From Deltaproteobacteria bacterium (GTDB lineage: Bacteria; Desulfobacterota; Desulfarculia; Desulfarculales; Desulfarculaceae): a DNA stretch of 64,000 nucleotides. Under the pieces are notes generated by a model. It did no database searches, was not told where the DNA came from, and saw only the letters and a list, made by a program, of their open reading frames with translations. Shown here one piece after another: positions 41,611 to 50,437 of the stretch. How positions within the stretch are numbered: position 1 is the stretch's first letter; the number at the start of each line of letters is the position of its first letter. The stretch covers positions 23,743 through 87,742 of the forward strand of contig JAHLLJ010000003.1 in assembly GCA_020444205.1 (NCBI GenBank). The letters run 5' to 3'. A program made the position numbers and the translations under genes.

Positions 41611-42891
41611 CTAACTGGGGAACACCGTGTAGCGGCCGTAGGGCACAAAGGCTACCTTGGCGTCGGGGCCATGTTTTTTCATGGCCTCGTCAAAGGCTTG
41701 TTGCAAGCTGGCGGTGGCATTGATGCCCACACCCTTGGCCATTTCCAGGTTTTCTTCCATGGTCACCACCTGCACGTCGCGCTGCATCAGCACCCGATAC
41801 AGGGGATACCAGATGCAACCGGCCCACAATTCGCGCTCGCCCTTGATCAAGGCGTCCATGGCCTTGATGTGGTTTTCCTCGTTGGCGGGCATGTACTCCT
41901 GCATCAGATCCATGAGGGCAAAGCCGGGCCAGTCGCCGTAGCCGGGGCAGGGGCTGCAGAAGATGATGCTGCTGTCGTCGTGGGTCAGGGGCTCCACGTT
42001 GACGATGGCCCAGTTGGTGTGGAAGAAGAGGTGGTTGGTGGGCGCGGTGGAGCCCGTGATCACGATGTCGGGCGTTTCTTCGGGCACGAATTTATAGATG
42101 TTGTCATAAAAGGACACCGCGGCCATGTGCGACTCCACCGGGTCGCCGGCGTTGACGTAGATGATGTCCCAGTTGTTGGCCACCACCACGTTGATGCCCA
42201 CGTCCACGCCCACCATGTCCAGGGCCTCGTACTTGTCCTGCTGCATGCGGCAGTAGTTGTTGCCGGGCAGGCAGTCCGGGGCCATGCTCATCACATGGTT
42301 GACCTCGATGGTGTCGTTGCCCGCAACCGCCGGGATGATCATGCCCGAGCCGCCATAGCCCCACAGGGTGGCCTGGGTGGTACTGATGGTGATGACCACG
42401 TCGGCCTCGGCCACCGGCTTCAGCACCCACAAGGGGGTTCCCGCCGAGGTGGTGCCCATGTAAACGTAGTTGTCCGGATTGCTTACGTCGTTGCACTGTA
42501 CCGGCACGCCCTTGTCCATGACCTCCGGGCCCAGCTTTTCGGCGATCTCCTCCGGCGAAAGAGGGGGCACCTTGCCGCATCCGATGGCGATGGATGCGCT
42601 GCCGCCCGCCGCCTGAACCATATCCAGCAGGGTGGGCAAAAATATTTTGGCCTGGGCGGCACGGAATTGGTTCTCGGTGATGATGCATACCTTGCATCCC
42701 GGAGTCAGCAACTGGGAGAGTTTCTTGCCTCCCACCGGGTTTTCCACGGCCTGGAGCATGGTGGCCACTGGGTCGGCCAGGGCAGGAGGCTCCTGTGCTT
42801 CGTAGGTGGTCAGGTTTTGGTCAGGGACTTCAAGCTCTAGAACTACTCCGAGCTCCTCGGCCGTTTCATACGGCACTTTTATCAGGGCCAT
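41611..42891 (-). CDS. LarA-like (DUF2088) lactate racemase family protein
   Basis: A 426-residue protein resembling the LarA/DUF2088 family of nickel-pincer-nucleotide 2-hydroxyacid racemases and epimerases. Visible features: SIAIGCGKVPPLSPEEIAEK, ADVVITISTTQATLWGYGGS (the substrate/cofactor loop region), GSGMIIPAVAGNDTIEVNH and, late, SSIIFCSPCPGYGDWPGFAL. ATG 42891 with GGAG upstream is chosen over an Arg/Pro-rich extension. No larB, larC or larE cofactor-synthesis gene is in the window. It is the last gene of the Liv-type importer operon, so the imported compound may be a 2-hydroxy acid that is racemised before oxidation. Many DUF2088 proteins remain uncharacterised. Confidence 0.82.
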   Translation of the reverse strand: MALIKVPYETAEELGVVLELEVPDQNLTTYEAQEPPALADPVATMLQAVENPVGGKKLSQLLTPGCKVCIITENQFRAAQAKIFLPTLLDMVQAAGGSASIAIGCGKVPPLSPEEIAEKLGPEVMDKGVPVQCNDVSNPDNYVYMGTTSAGTPLWVLKPVAEADVVITISTTQATLWGYGGSGMIIPAVAGNDTIEVNHVMSMAPDCLPGNNYCRMQQDKYEALDMVGVDVGINVVVANNWDIIYVNAGDPVESHMAAVSFYDNIYKFVPEETPDIVITGSTAPTNHLFFHTNWAIVNVEPLTHDDSSIIFCSPCPGYGDWPGFALMDLMQEYMPANEENHIKAMDALIKGERELWAGCIWYPLYRVLMQRDVQVVTMEENLEMAKGVGINATASLQQAFDEAMKKHGPDAKVAFVPYGRYTVFPS

Positions 42892-43036
42892 GTATTGCGC
42901 TCCATATTCTTGAGGTTCAACCGGCGCCCACCTTCCTGGCCGGCGCCGCATGGCGTATCCGCTTTTGATATTTTAATACTATCAAATAGACGGACTCGCA
43001 AATCCCCAAATCTATGTGGGCAGACAATTTTTATGC

Positions 43037-43072
43037 GCCGCGGCGCCCGGCCTGTGACCGGAGCGCCGCGGC
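43037..43072 (-). other. Very strong stem-loop between the binding-protein and larA-like genes
   Basis: GCCGCGGCGC and GCGCCGCGGC arms plus an inner CCGG/CCGG pair around a 7-base loop. It sits ten bases after the binding-protein stop and has no T run, so it is likely an mRNA-stabilising or partial-termination structure. Confidence 0.7.
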
Positions 43073-43081
43073 GGCTAAGGA

Positions 43082-44359
43082 TTACTGAACCAGGAAGGGC
43101 TGCCCCACGCTGTTGATGCCCCGGGCTCCCAGGTAGGGAGTGGTCCAGCGGCCCAGGTCGGCGATGATGTCGGGCACCACACCCGAGCCCTGCTTGACTA
43201 TCTTGCCGATGTACATGGGCTGCACCAAGTCGTGGTTGACGTCGAGCTCCACCGGACCGCGCGGGCTGTCCAGCTTCATGTGCTCCAGGGCCTTGACGAT
43301 CTTGGCCGAGGCGGTGTCGCCGCCGGTGGTTTTCACCGCCTTGAGGATCATCTGCCCGGCGTCGTAGCCGTGCACCGAGCTCATGGACACCGACACGTTG
43401 GGGTCGTTCTTGGTGAACTTGTCGTAGGCCTTGACGAACTCCTTGTTCACCGGGTTGTCCAGGGTGATGGCCCAGTTGAAGCCGCAGTGCCAGCCCAGGG
43501 CCGCGTCCTTTTGGGCCATCAGGAGGTTGCGCTCAAAGAACCAGCCGGTGGTGGTCATCTTGACCTTCTTGTTCAGACCGAACTGGGCCGCCTGGCGGCA
43601 GTAGTTGACCGCGTCGTTGCCCGCGAACCAGCCGAAGTAGACGGGCGCGCCGGACTTGGACAGCTTGGTCAGGTAAGGAGCATAGTCTTTTTCATTGAGC
43701 GGCGGATAGGCCGAACCCACGATCTTGCCGCCTTTGCCCCTGAAGGCCATGGTGAAGGCCCATACCTCGTGGTGCCCGGCGGCGTAGTTGGCACCGCCCA
43801 CAAAGCACTGGTCGCCCAGGTTGTCCTTGACCCATATTCCGGTGGGGTGGGCGAAGATCCAGTGGCTGATGGAGGAGCGGAACACGTAGGGGCTGTAGAG
43901 GTTGCCCGACAGCTCCACGTTGCCCGCGGTGGGGATGATCATGGGGACCTTTTTCTCGTTGGCGTAGTTGCGCATGGCCACGCACACCGCGCTGCTCACC
44001 GGCCCCACCAAAAAGTCCACCTTGTCCTTGTCCACCAGCTTGCGGGTCTTGGTCAGACCCACGTTGGGCTTCATTTCCGAGTCTTCCTTGATGACCTCGA
44101 ACTTGCGGCCCTTGTAGGCCCCGCCCGCCTGGTTCAGGGCCAGCTCCAGCCCGGCCACCACCCGGTCGCCGATGACCTTGTAGGCCCGTGAGAAGGGCAG
44201 GATCACCCCGATCTTGATGGGTCCTGAGCCGCTTGCGGCATAAGCGGGGGCGCCGCTCAAGAGGTTGCCGGCCATGCCGCTGATGGCCGCGGCGCCGGCC
44301 ACGGTGGCCGACTTTTTCAGGAAACTTCTTCTAGTGACGTCCTTTTTCTTTTCGTCCAC
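43082..44359 (-). CDS. livK: ABC transporter substrate-binding protein, branched-chain amino acid type, TAT signal
   Basis: A 425-residue periplasmic binding protein of the type I fold (LivK/HAAT family). The signal is twin-arginine rather than Sec: VTRRSFLKKSATVAGAAAIS, so it is probably exported folded. The mature part begins IKIGVILPFSRAYKVIGDRV, with FLVGPVSSAVCVAMRNYANE and VHGYDAGQMILKAVKTTGGD further on. GTG 44359 has a perfect AGGAGG upstream. It is placed after livF and before the larA-like gene. Such systems in anaerobes often import aromatic or short hydroxy/keto acids rather than leucine; the substrate is not determined. Confidence 0.9.
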   Translation of the reverse strand: MDEKKKDVTRRSFLKKSATVAGAAAISGMAGNLLSGAPAYAASGSGPIKIGVILPFSRAYKVIGDRVVAGLELALNQAGGAYKGRKFEVIKEDSEMKPNVGLTKTRKLVDKDKVDFLVGPVSSAVCVAMRNYANEKKVPMIIPTAGNVELSGNLYSPYVFRSSISHWIFAHPTGIWVKDNLGDQCFVGGANYAAGHHEVWAFTMAFRGKGGKIVGSAYPPLNEKDYAPYLTKLSKSGAPVYFGWFAGNDAVNYCRQAAQFGLNKKVKMTTTGWFFERNLLMAQKDAALGWHCGFNWAITLDNPVNKEFVKAYDKFTKNDPNVSVSMSSVHGYDAGQMILKAVKTTGGDTASAKIVKALEHMKLDSPRGPVELDVNHDLVQPMYIGKIVKQGSGVVPDIIADLGRWTTPYLGARGINSVGQPFLVQ

Positions 44360-44456
44360 GAGTCCCTCCTTTTTTATTGATTTATAAACCGGCCCCCGGA
44401 GATGCCTCCTGCCGTGGAAAATGCTCCAGGGGAATTTTCCCGTCCCAAGCGCGTCC

Positions 44457-45194
44457 CTAGCCGGGGGGCTCGCATTCGGCCACCGAAGTGGACACGCCCA
44501 GGGTTTGAATTAAAATGTCCTCATTGCAAGCCAGATCCTCGGTGGTGCCGCTGAAGCGGATTTCGCCCTTTTCCAGGATGTAGTGCCGGTCGCAGGCGCT
44601 GAGCGCCATCTTCACGTTTTGCTCGGATAAGAGAATGGTTATGCCCGTGGTCTTGATGTCCAGGATCAGGTCCCTGAGCTCCTGCACCACCAGGGGGGCC
44701 AGCCCCTCGCTGGGCTCATCCATGAGCAATACGGAGGTGTCGCCCAACAGGGCCCGGGCGATGGCCAATATCTGGCGCTGCCCCCCGCTGAGGCCCCGCA
44801 CCTTTTGGTGACGCTTTTCCCCCAGCATGGCGAAACGGTCATAGGCCTTTTCTATCTCCGCGTTACTGTCTTGGCCCCGTTGGGCCACCAGGGCCAGGCG
44901 CAGGTTTTCCTCCACCGTGAGCTTGGGGAACACCCCGCGCCCCTGGGGACACAGGCGCACCCCATGGCGGAACACGTCATGGGGCTTGAGCTTGGTCAAC
45001 TCCACCTCGCCACCCACCAAGATCGATCCGTTGCGGGGTGGAGTGAGCTGCATCACCGAGCGCATCAGGGTGGTCTTGCCCGCCCCGTTGCGCCCGATCA
45101 AGGAAACCGCCTCGCCCTTGGCCAAGCTGAGGTTCACGCCGTGCAGCACGTGGCTGAGTCCGTAAAAGGTGTGCACATCACTTAGTTGCAACAT
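44457..45194 (-). CDS. livF: ABC transporter ATP-binding protein LivF
   Basis: A 245-residue ATPase of the branched-chain amino acid importer family. Walker A is GRNGAGKTTLMR, the signature LSGGQRQILAIARAL and Walker B LLMDEPSEGLAP, as expected of LivF. It is paired with LivG two bases upstream. The two ATPases form a heterodimer beneath the LivH-LivM channel. Confidence 0.95.
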   Translation of the reverse strand: MLQLSDVHTFYGLSHVLHGVNLSLAKGEAVSLIGRNGAGKTTLMRSVMQLTPPRNGSILVGGEVELTKLKPHDVFRHGVRLCPQGRGVFPKLTVEENLRLALVAQRGQDSNAEIEKAYDRFAMLGEKRHQKVRGLSGGQRQILAIARALLGDTSVLLMDEPSEGLAPLVVQELRDLILDIKTTGITILLSEQNVKMALSACDRHYILEKGEIRFSGTTEDLACNEDILIQTLGVSTSVAECEPPG

Positions 45195-45196
45195 GG

Positions 45197-45931
45197 CTAC
45201 AGCCCTCCCAGATACACGCGCTGCACTTCCTCGTTGGCTTCAATTTCACTGGGCGGCCCCTCGGCGATCTTTTCGCCGTAATGGATCACCAGGATGCTGT
45301 CGGACACCTGCATGACAAACTCGATGTCATGCTCGATGAGCACGATGGTCACCCGCTCGGAGAGCTTTTGGATCAGCTCGATCATGGACATGCTCTCAAA
45401 GCGGCTCATGCCCGAGGTGGGTTCGTCCAACATGAGCAAGGCCGGGTCGGTGGCCAGGGCCAGGCCGATCTCCAGCTTGCGCTGGTCGCCGTAGCTAAGC
45501 TCCTGAGCCAGGCGTTGGTGGTGCTCGGCCAGGCCGGTCCACTCCAGCACCTCATCGGTCTTTTCCTTTAGGCGGTCGGACGGGGAGATGTCCCGCCATA
45601 TGCTGGTGCGGCGCTCCAGGCGCGACTGCACGGCCAGCTCCAGGTTTTGGCGCACGTCGAGGTTCAAGAAAAAGTTGTTGATCTGAAAGGAGCGGGCCAG
45701 GCCCAGGCGCGAAAGATGGTCCGGCTTGGCTCCGGTGACGTCCTTGTCCTGGAAGGTCACCTTGCCTTCGTCCGGAGGGAAGCGGCCGGTGATGACGTTG
45801 AACAGGGTGGTCTTGCCCGCCCCGTTGGGCCCGATAATGGCCTTCAACTCGCTGCGACGCACCTCGAAGTTGAGGTGGTTGAGGATTTGCAGCTGGCTGA
45901 AGCTTTTGCTGAGGTCGATCACGTTGAGCAT
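45197..45931 (-). CDS. livG: ABC transporter ATP-binding protein LivG
   Basis: A 244-residue ATPase. Walker A GPNGAGKTTLFN, signature LSYGDQRKLEIG and Walker B LLMLDEPTSGM match LivG. The start at 45931 follows GGAGGAAATAGCC, which overlaps the livM stop; a longer open frame reaching to 46228 would lie inside livM in another frame and is not credible. Confidence 0.95.
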   Translation of the reverse strand: MLNVIDLSKSFSQLQILNHLNFEVRRSELKAIIGPNGAGKTTLFNVITGRFPPDEGKVTFQDKDVTGAKPDHLSRLGLARSFQINNFFLNLDVRQNLELAVQSRLERRTSIWRDISPSDRLKEKTDEVLEWTGLAEHHQRLAQELSYGDQRKLEIGLALATDPALLMLDEPTSGMSRFESMSMIELIQKLSERVTIVLIEHDIEFVMQVSDSILVIHYGEKIAEGPPSEIEANEEVQRVYLGGL

Positions 45932-45933
45932 GG

Positions 45934-46893
45934 CTATTTCCTCCACCACCGGGCTTTGGAGGCCAGGCCCATGACCCCCTCGGGGGCGAAAATGATCATC
46001 AATACGAAGAAGCCGCCGATGAAGATCATCCAGTTCTCGGTGAGGGAGCTGAGCTCGTCGCCCAGCAGAATGACGATGGCTCCGCCCAGCACCGGCCCCA
46101 GCAGGGTGCCCATGCCGCCCAATACGGACATGAGGATCAGGTCGCCGGACAGGCTCCAATGCAGCATGCCCGGGGACACGAAATCCTGGTAGGCGCCAAA
46201 GAGCACCCCGGCCACCGTGGCCAGGCACACCGAGATCATGTAGCTCTTGATCTTCATTTTGCGGATGTTGTAGCCCAGGTAGCTCACCCGCTCGTCGTTT
46301 TCGCGGATGGCCACCAGGACCTTGCCAAAGGGGCTGGTGATGACCCGCCTACAGACGAAATAGGCGGCCACAAAGAAGCCCAGCACCAGGTAGTAGAAAC
46401 CATAGGGCCGGGTGACCTCGGTTATCCACAGCCCGGGGATGCCCACGGTGGCCTTGGCTATGGAGATGCCGTTGTCTCCGCCGGTGACCGTGGTCATGTT
46501 AAAGGCGGCCAGATAAAAGAACTGGGCAAAGGCCAGGGTGAGGAACACGAAGAAGATGTCCTTGGTCTGGGTGGAGAAAAAGCCCACGAACAGGCCCACG
46601 ATGATCGCGGCGGCCAGGGCCACCAACAACACCGGGGCCAGGTTGGTGCTCAGGTTGTTGATGGTAAAGGCGGCGGCATAGCCCCCCAGGCCAAAGAAAA
46701 GGGCGTGCCCCAGGCTGACCAGGCCGGTGTAGCCGGCCAGGATGTCAAAGCCCAGGAGCATGATCCCGAAGATGAGGACCTTGGTGAACAGGTCCAGGTA
46801 GTAGTCGGAGAACAGGGCCGGGGAGCCCAAGGGGAGCAGCACCAACAGCAGCAGCACCGCCAGGAGATAAAATCGTTTGGCACCCAACATCAT
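45934..46893 (-). CDS. livM: ABC transporter permease LivM
   Basis: A 319-residue integral membrane protein with eight or more helices. The LivM signature region GLVSLGHALFFGLGGYAAAF is near residue 60, and FGKVLVAIRENDERVSYLGY is the cytoplasmic loop that docks with the ATPases. It forms the channel with LivH. Confidence 0.94.
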   Translation of the reverse strand: MMLGAKRFYLLAVLLLLVLLPLGSPALFSDYYLDLFTKVLIFGIMLLGFDILAGYTGLVSLGHALFFGLGGYAAAFTINNLSTNLAPVLLVALAAAIIVGLFVGFFSTQTKDIFFVFLTLAFAQFFYLAAFNMTTVTGGDNGISIAKATVGIPGLWITEVTRPYGFYYLVLGFFVAAYFVCRRVITSPFGKVLVAIRENDERVSYLGYNIRKMKIKSYMISVCLATVAGVLFGAYQDFVSPGMLHWSLSGDLILMSVLGGMGTLLGPVLGGAIVILLGDELSSLTENWMIFIGGFFVLMIIFAPEGVMGLASKARWWRK

Positions 46894-46935
46894 TGCTTCA
46901 GCCCTTTATGAACACGCTTGATGACACCCATGGCC

Positions 46936-47802
46936 CTACTCCGTTTCCGGCACCAGGCCGGAAGGCCGGAACAGCAGGATGGCGGCCATGACGATGTAGA
47001 TGGCGGCGTCGGCGAATCCGGTGAGGAACACCGCGCCCAGCTGCACCGCCTGGCCGATGATCAAAGCCCCGATCACCGCCCCGCGTATGCTGCCCAAGCC
47101 ACCCACGATGACCACGATGAAGGCGTCGATGATGATGTCCACGCCCATCTGGGGATATACGGTGCGCATGGGCGCCACCACCGCCCCTCCCACCGCGGCA
47201 AAGGCGGCGCAGACCACGAACACCACGGTGAACACCTTGCGGGTGTCAATACCGTGAGCCTCCAGGGTTTCGATATCCTCGGTGCCCGCGCGCACCACCA
47301 CTCCCCAGCGCGTCTTGGAGATCAAAAGCCATATGGCCACGGCCAAGACCACGCTGAACAGCAGCACGAACAAGCGGTAAGTGGGGTAGTAGACTCCGAA
47401 AAGGCTGGTGGCTCCGGCCAAAAATCCGGGCATCTCTATAGAATAGATGTCGTTGCCCCAGATGAACTTGATGGCGTTTTGCACGATGAGGCTGATGCCG
47501 AAGGTAAGCAATAGGTGATGCAATGGCGGGCGGCCGTACAAGGGCCGCAGGGAGAAAAACTCTATGACAAAGGCCACCACGCCCACCGCGATGGGCGCGG
47601 CCAAAAGGCCCAGCCAGAAGTTGCCGGTGAAGGCCACGACCGTGTAGCCGAAGTAGGCCCCCAGCATGTACAGCGAACCGTGGGCAAAGTTGAGAACCTC
47701 CAGCATCCCGAAGATGATGGTAAGGCCGCCGGCCACCAGCATGAGGACCATGCCCAGGGTCAGGCCGTGCAAAACGGTGGTGATCAGGGTGGAAAAATCC
47801 AT
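46936..47802 (-). CDS. livH: ABC transporter permease LivH
   Basis: A 288-residue integral membrane protein, first gene of the liv operon. Typical LivH features: MLVAGGLTIIFGMLEVLNFA near the N-terminus, GVVVRAGTEDIETLEAHGID (ATPase docking loop) and GGLGSIRGAVIGALIIGQAV. The ATG at 47802 lacks a good ribosome site, so translation may depend on leader structure or be weak. Confidence 0.94.
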   Translation of the reverse strand: MDFSTLITTVLHGLTLGMVLMLVAGGLTIIFGMLEVLNFAHGSLYMLGAYFGYTVVAFTGNFWLGLLAAPIAVGVVAFVIEFFSLRPLYGRPPLHHLLLTFGISLIVQNAIKFIWGNDIYSIEMPGFLAGATSLFGVYYPTYRLFVLLFSVVLAVAIWLLISKTRWGVVVRAGTEDIETLEAHGIDTRKVFTVVFVVCAAFAAVGGAVVAPMRTVYPQMGVDIIIDAFIVVIVGGLGSIRGAVIGALIIGQAVQLGAVFLTGFADAAIYIVMAAILLFRPSGLVPETE

Positions 47803-48031
47803 CAGTGCCGCCGCAATCTAAAGGTGTAATCAGGGCCGGTGCCTTTGCGGCCCCGGCCGTGTATATGGAATTTCCGGTCGTGCCACCTGGCCCGCGTTGC
47901 ACCAATAGCTGGTGCGCAGTGGGCGCAGCATCGCCCAGGGGGGCGCCGAAACAGGCGGGCTATGACACGAAAGCAACGGGGCCGCCGGATTAAGCGGGTT
48001 TTCCGCCGCGTTTTCCAAATGTCCGCGTTAT

Positions 48032-48046
48032 ATTCATCTGGTGAAT
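48032..48046. promoter_or_regulatory. TTCA-N5-TGAA operator, downstream copy
   Basis: ATTCA-TCTGG-TGAAT, the same pattern as the copy at 48228-48242, within the liv leader. Confidence 0.45.
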
Positions 48047-48227
48047 AGTGCGGTTTTTTTCAGCGTACGGCGTGATTGGGCACGGCTGCAAAAGCAGGCG
48101 ATGCCTAGGGCAAAAAGGAAGAGCGGCGTAGAGCGGGGTGCGAAGCCGGCAACGAGCTAGGTGAGTTATTCGGTTGGCGCCGGCGGAGCGCGAACGATCA
48201 GGTGTCGCGTTACTTGCCCTTTGAGGG

Positions 48228-48242
48228 GTTCATTATGTGAAC
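48228..48242. promoter_or_regulatory. TTCA-N5-TGAA operator just downstream of the liv promoter
   Basis: GTTCA-TTATG-TGAAC, extendable to GGTTCA...TGAACC (48227-48243). It lies about 10-26 bases downstream of the predicted start site, a typical repressor position. Confidence 0.6.
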
Positions 48243-48259
48243 CGTTCGTTTCTTAAATC

Positions 48260-48289
48260 ATAATAGTAAAGTGGCGCCTTTTGTGTCAA
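48260..48289 (-). promoter_or_regulatory. Sigma-70 promoter reading toward livH
   Basis: On the minus strand TTGACA (48289-48284), 18-base spacer, TATTAT (48265-48260). The start would be near 48253. Confidence 0.6.
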
Positions 48290-48293
48290 GGCA

Positions 48294-48326
48294 AAATTGA
48301 AAACGCCGCCTCAACTGGAGGCGGCG
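48294..48326 (-). terminator. Terminator of the acyltransferase gene
   Basis: On the minus strand CGCCGCCTC pairs with GAGGCGGCG around a 5-base loop, followed by TTTTCAATTTTG. It lies 30 bases after the stop. Confidence 0.8.
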
Positions 48327-48354
48327 CCTGATAAACGTCTTGCGCGCCGGGGTT

Positions 48355-50181
48355 TTAAGCGCAACGGGGCAGGGCCACAAACCGCTCGTCCTGGTGTCTG
48401 CGATGGTAGGCTTGTTCATCCTCGGGGCCCAAGTAGCGGGCCATGTACTTGCGGTCGGCCTCTATGAGGTCGGCGGCCATGAGGCAGTCCAGGGCGTTGC
48501 CAAAGTTTGAGTCCACGTTCCAGGCCACGGCCTTGGCCGCCAGCTTGGTGTACTGCTTGATGAGTATGGGCAGGCCCCAGCCGCTGGGCTCGATGTCGCT
48601 GATAATCTCCGAAAGCTCGTCCAGGTCCTCAACGCCCTCAAGCACCTGCTCGGGCCGCTTGGCGGCCGGACGGGGCCGCTCGGGCGGGCGGCGTGGGGTG
48701 GCCAACCCGCTGAGAGGCGAGGCGTAGTGCCGGTCCAGGAAAGCCTGGATCAGGCGGCGGGACAGGGGGCTGTAAAGGTTGGATATGCTGACCGGTCCCA
48801 GGATGTAGCGGTAACGGGGCATGGCGGCGATAAGGCAGCCGATGCCCTTCCACAACAACAGCAAGCCGGAGTAGGAGCGCTGGTATTTGGAGTCTAGGAA
48901 GGAGCGGCCCAGCTCCATTGCCGGGTGGCATTTGGCGAAAAACTCTGAGTCGTAATCAAACAGGGTGCTGGTATAGAGCCCCTTGATGCCCTGCTCGGCC
49001 AGTATCTCGTCCACCAGGCCCAGGCGGTAGCCTCCGGCAAGCTCCTGCTCCTTGTGGTTCCACAGGCACAGGTGCAGGTAGTAGTCGTCATATTGGTCAA
49101 GATCACGTTGGCGGCCGGTGCCCTCGCCCACTTGACGGAAATTGAGTTCACGCACCCGGCCCACCTCGTCCAAAAGGTGGGGGGCCTGCCGAGCTCGGGC
49201 GTAGAGTACGGTGAACTCTCCGCTGATAATGAGCTTTTGCTCTTGGGGCAAGGACGCAACCTCGGCCCCGGCGGGCCGGCTCCGCGAAAGAGTGGGGCGG
49301 GGCATAAGCCCGGCGGGGGGCTCGGGCGGCTGGTCGGGTTGCAGTCCCTTGACCGCGCCCAACAGATAGACCCGGCGCCGCAAGTACTCGCTGGCCTCGC
49401 GGGCGCTGCCCCGGGCGGCCAGGCGCTTGTAGGCAATGGGCGAGCCGATGCGCAGGTTTATTTCACTGCCGATTTTGTTGACCAACTCTCTGGGCAGCAG
49501 GGCGGTGCGCAACCGGGGGTGAGCCAAGCCGGCCAGTTGGAACAACACGCTGTTGCGGCCGGGGAAAAACACCGGCAACACCTTGGCCTTGGCCCGGCGG
49601 GCCATGCCTGCGGCCATGGGGCTCCAGGAGGGGTCTTCCACCCGCCAGCGCTTCCAGGCCACGCTGGCCACCTCCCCGGCCGGGAAAACCACCAGCATGC
49701 CGCCCTGCTCCAGCCAGCGCACCGCGTCGCGTAGGGGACGGAAGTTTTGCTCCACTGCCCGGTTGGTAGAGAAGGGGTCCACCAGCAGAAACAGATCGCG
49801 CAGCTCGGGCACCCGGCTGAGCATGTAGTTGGCCATGACCTTTATGTCCGGGCGCACCTTGAGCAGCAGGCGGGCCAGGATAAGCCCCTCCAGGGCGCCG
49901 TAAGGATGATTGGCCACCACCACCACCGGGCCCTTGGCGGGCACGCGCTCCAGCTCCATGGGCGAAACCAGCCACTGGACGCCCATCTGCTCCAAGACCG
50001 CGTCGATGAAGGCCAGTTGGCCCTCCTGGGTGTGGTTGACTTGACGGTAAATGGATTCCAGGCGGGCCAGGTAGAAAAGGCGGCTGATGGCCGCGCCCAT
50101 CTTGTCGGCCACGGGCCCGGGCACGGGTCGGGGCCAGTTAAAGGCGGGCCGGAAAATGCCTTCCGCGCTGGTCGGTGCCAT
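48355..50181 (-). CDS. Two-domain acyltransferase, OlsF/hemolysin-like (PlsC domain plus GNAT-type domain)
   Basis: A 608-residue protein. The N-terminal half (about residues 70-300) is a glycerophosphate/lysophospholipid acyltransferase-type domain with VVVVANHPYGALEG, where an acidic residue follows the histidine six positions later, as in the hemolysin-like branch (Glu here rather than Asp), and VFPAGEVASVAWKRW. The second half (about residues 310-540) matches the OlsB/hemolysin N-acyltransferase-like fold: RVRELNFRQVGEGTGRQRDL, DYYLHLCLWNHKEQELAGGY and ILGPVSISNLYSPLSRRLIQ. This two-domain plan is that of OlsF, which makes ornithine lipids by N- and O-acylation. It is alone on the minus strand with GGAGG upstream. 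The lipid head group is not determined. Confidence 0.83.
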   Translation of the reverse strand: MAPTSAEGIFRPAFNWPRPVPGPVADKMGAAISRLFYLARLESIYRQVNHTQEGQLAFIDAVLEQMGVQWLVSPMELERVPAKGPVVVVANHPYGALEGLILARLLLKVRPDIKVMANYMLSRVPELRDLFLLVDPFSTNRAVEQNFRPLRDAVRWLEQGGMLVVFPAGEVASVAWKRWRVEDPSWSPMAAGMARRAKAKVLPVFFPGRNSVLFQLAGLAHPRLRTALLPRELVNKIGSEINLRIGSPIAYKRLAARGSAREASEYLRRRVYLLGAVKGLQPDQPPEPPAGLMPRPTLSRSRPAGAEVASLPQEQKLIISGEFTVLYARARQAPHLLDEVGRVRELNFRQVGEGTGRQRDLDQYDDYYLHLCLWNHKEQELAGGYRLGLVDEILAEQGIKGLYTSTLFDYDSEFFAKCHPAMELGRSFLDSKYQRSYSGLLLLWKGIGCLIAAMPRYRYILGPVSISNLYSPLSRRLIQAFLDRHYASPLSGLATPRRPPERPRPAAKRPEQVLEGVEDLDELSEIISDIEPSGWGLPILIKQYTKLAAKAVAWNVDSNFGNALDCLMAADLIEADRKYMARYLGPEDEQAYHRRHQDERFVALPRCA

Positions 50182-50437
50182 GAGTCAATCCTCCAAACCG
50201 AACGTTATTGGCATCAACAAGGGGGGCCTGATCGGAGCCCTCCCTTGGGTTAGTTATTTCTAGGACGGGCAGATGACGATTGGGTGGAGGCTGGATTGCA
50301 TTTTCCCGACAAACCATGGGCCGTCCGGCCCAGCGGACGGGGAGTTGGTTTTGTCTGGGCCGGGCCCGGTGGGTTATATTGGTAAATAGTTCTAAGGTCC
50401 CAAGTAAAAGGCGTTTTGTCGGCGAAAGGAATCAAGG

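Larger units (their letters stand above)
47803..48354 (-). other. 552-base region: liv operon promoter, operators and long leader
   Basis: No gene is supported; a 62-codon frame at 47830-48018 is Pro-rich and lacks a start signal. The region holds the terminator of the acyltransferase gene (48294-48326), a promoter pointing to livH (48260-48289), and two inverted repeats of the form TTCA-N5-TGAA (48032-48046 and 48228-48242). Transcription from that promoter would give a leader of about 450 bases. Confidence 0.5.

Noticed and set aside
45197-46228. Extension of livG upstream to 46228
   Set aside because: The additional 99 residues lie within livM in another frame and are Arg/Gly/His-rich; the ATG at 45931 has a perfect ribosome site.
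47830-48018. 62-codon open frame upstream of livH
   Set aside because: Pro/Ala-rich, no ribosome site, inside the transcript leader; nothing supports translation.
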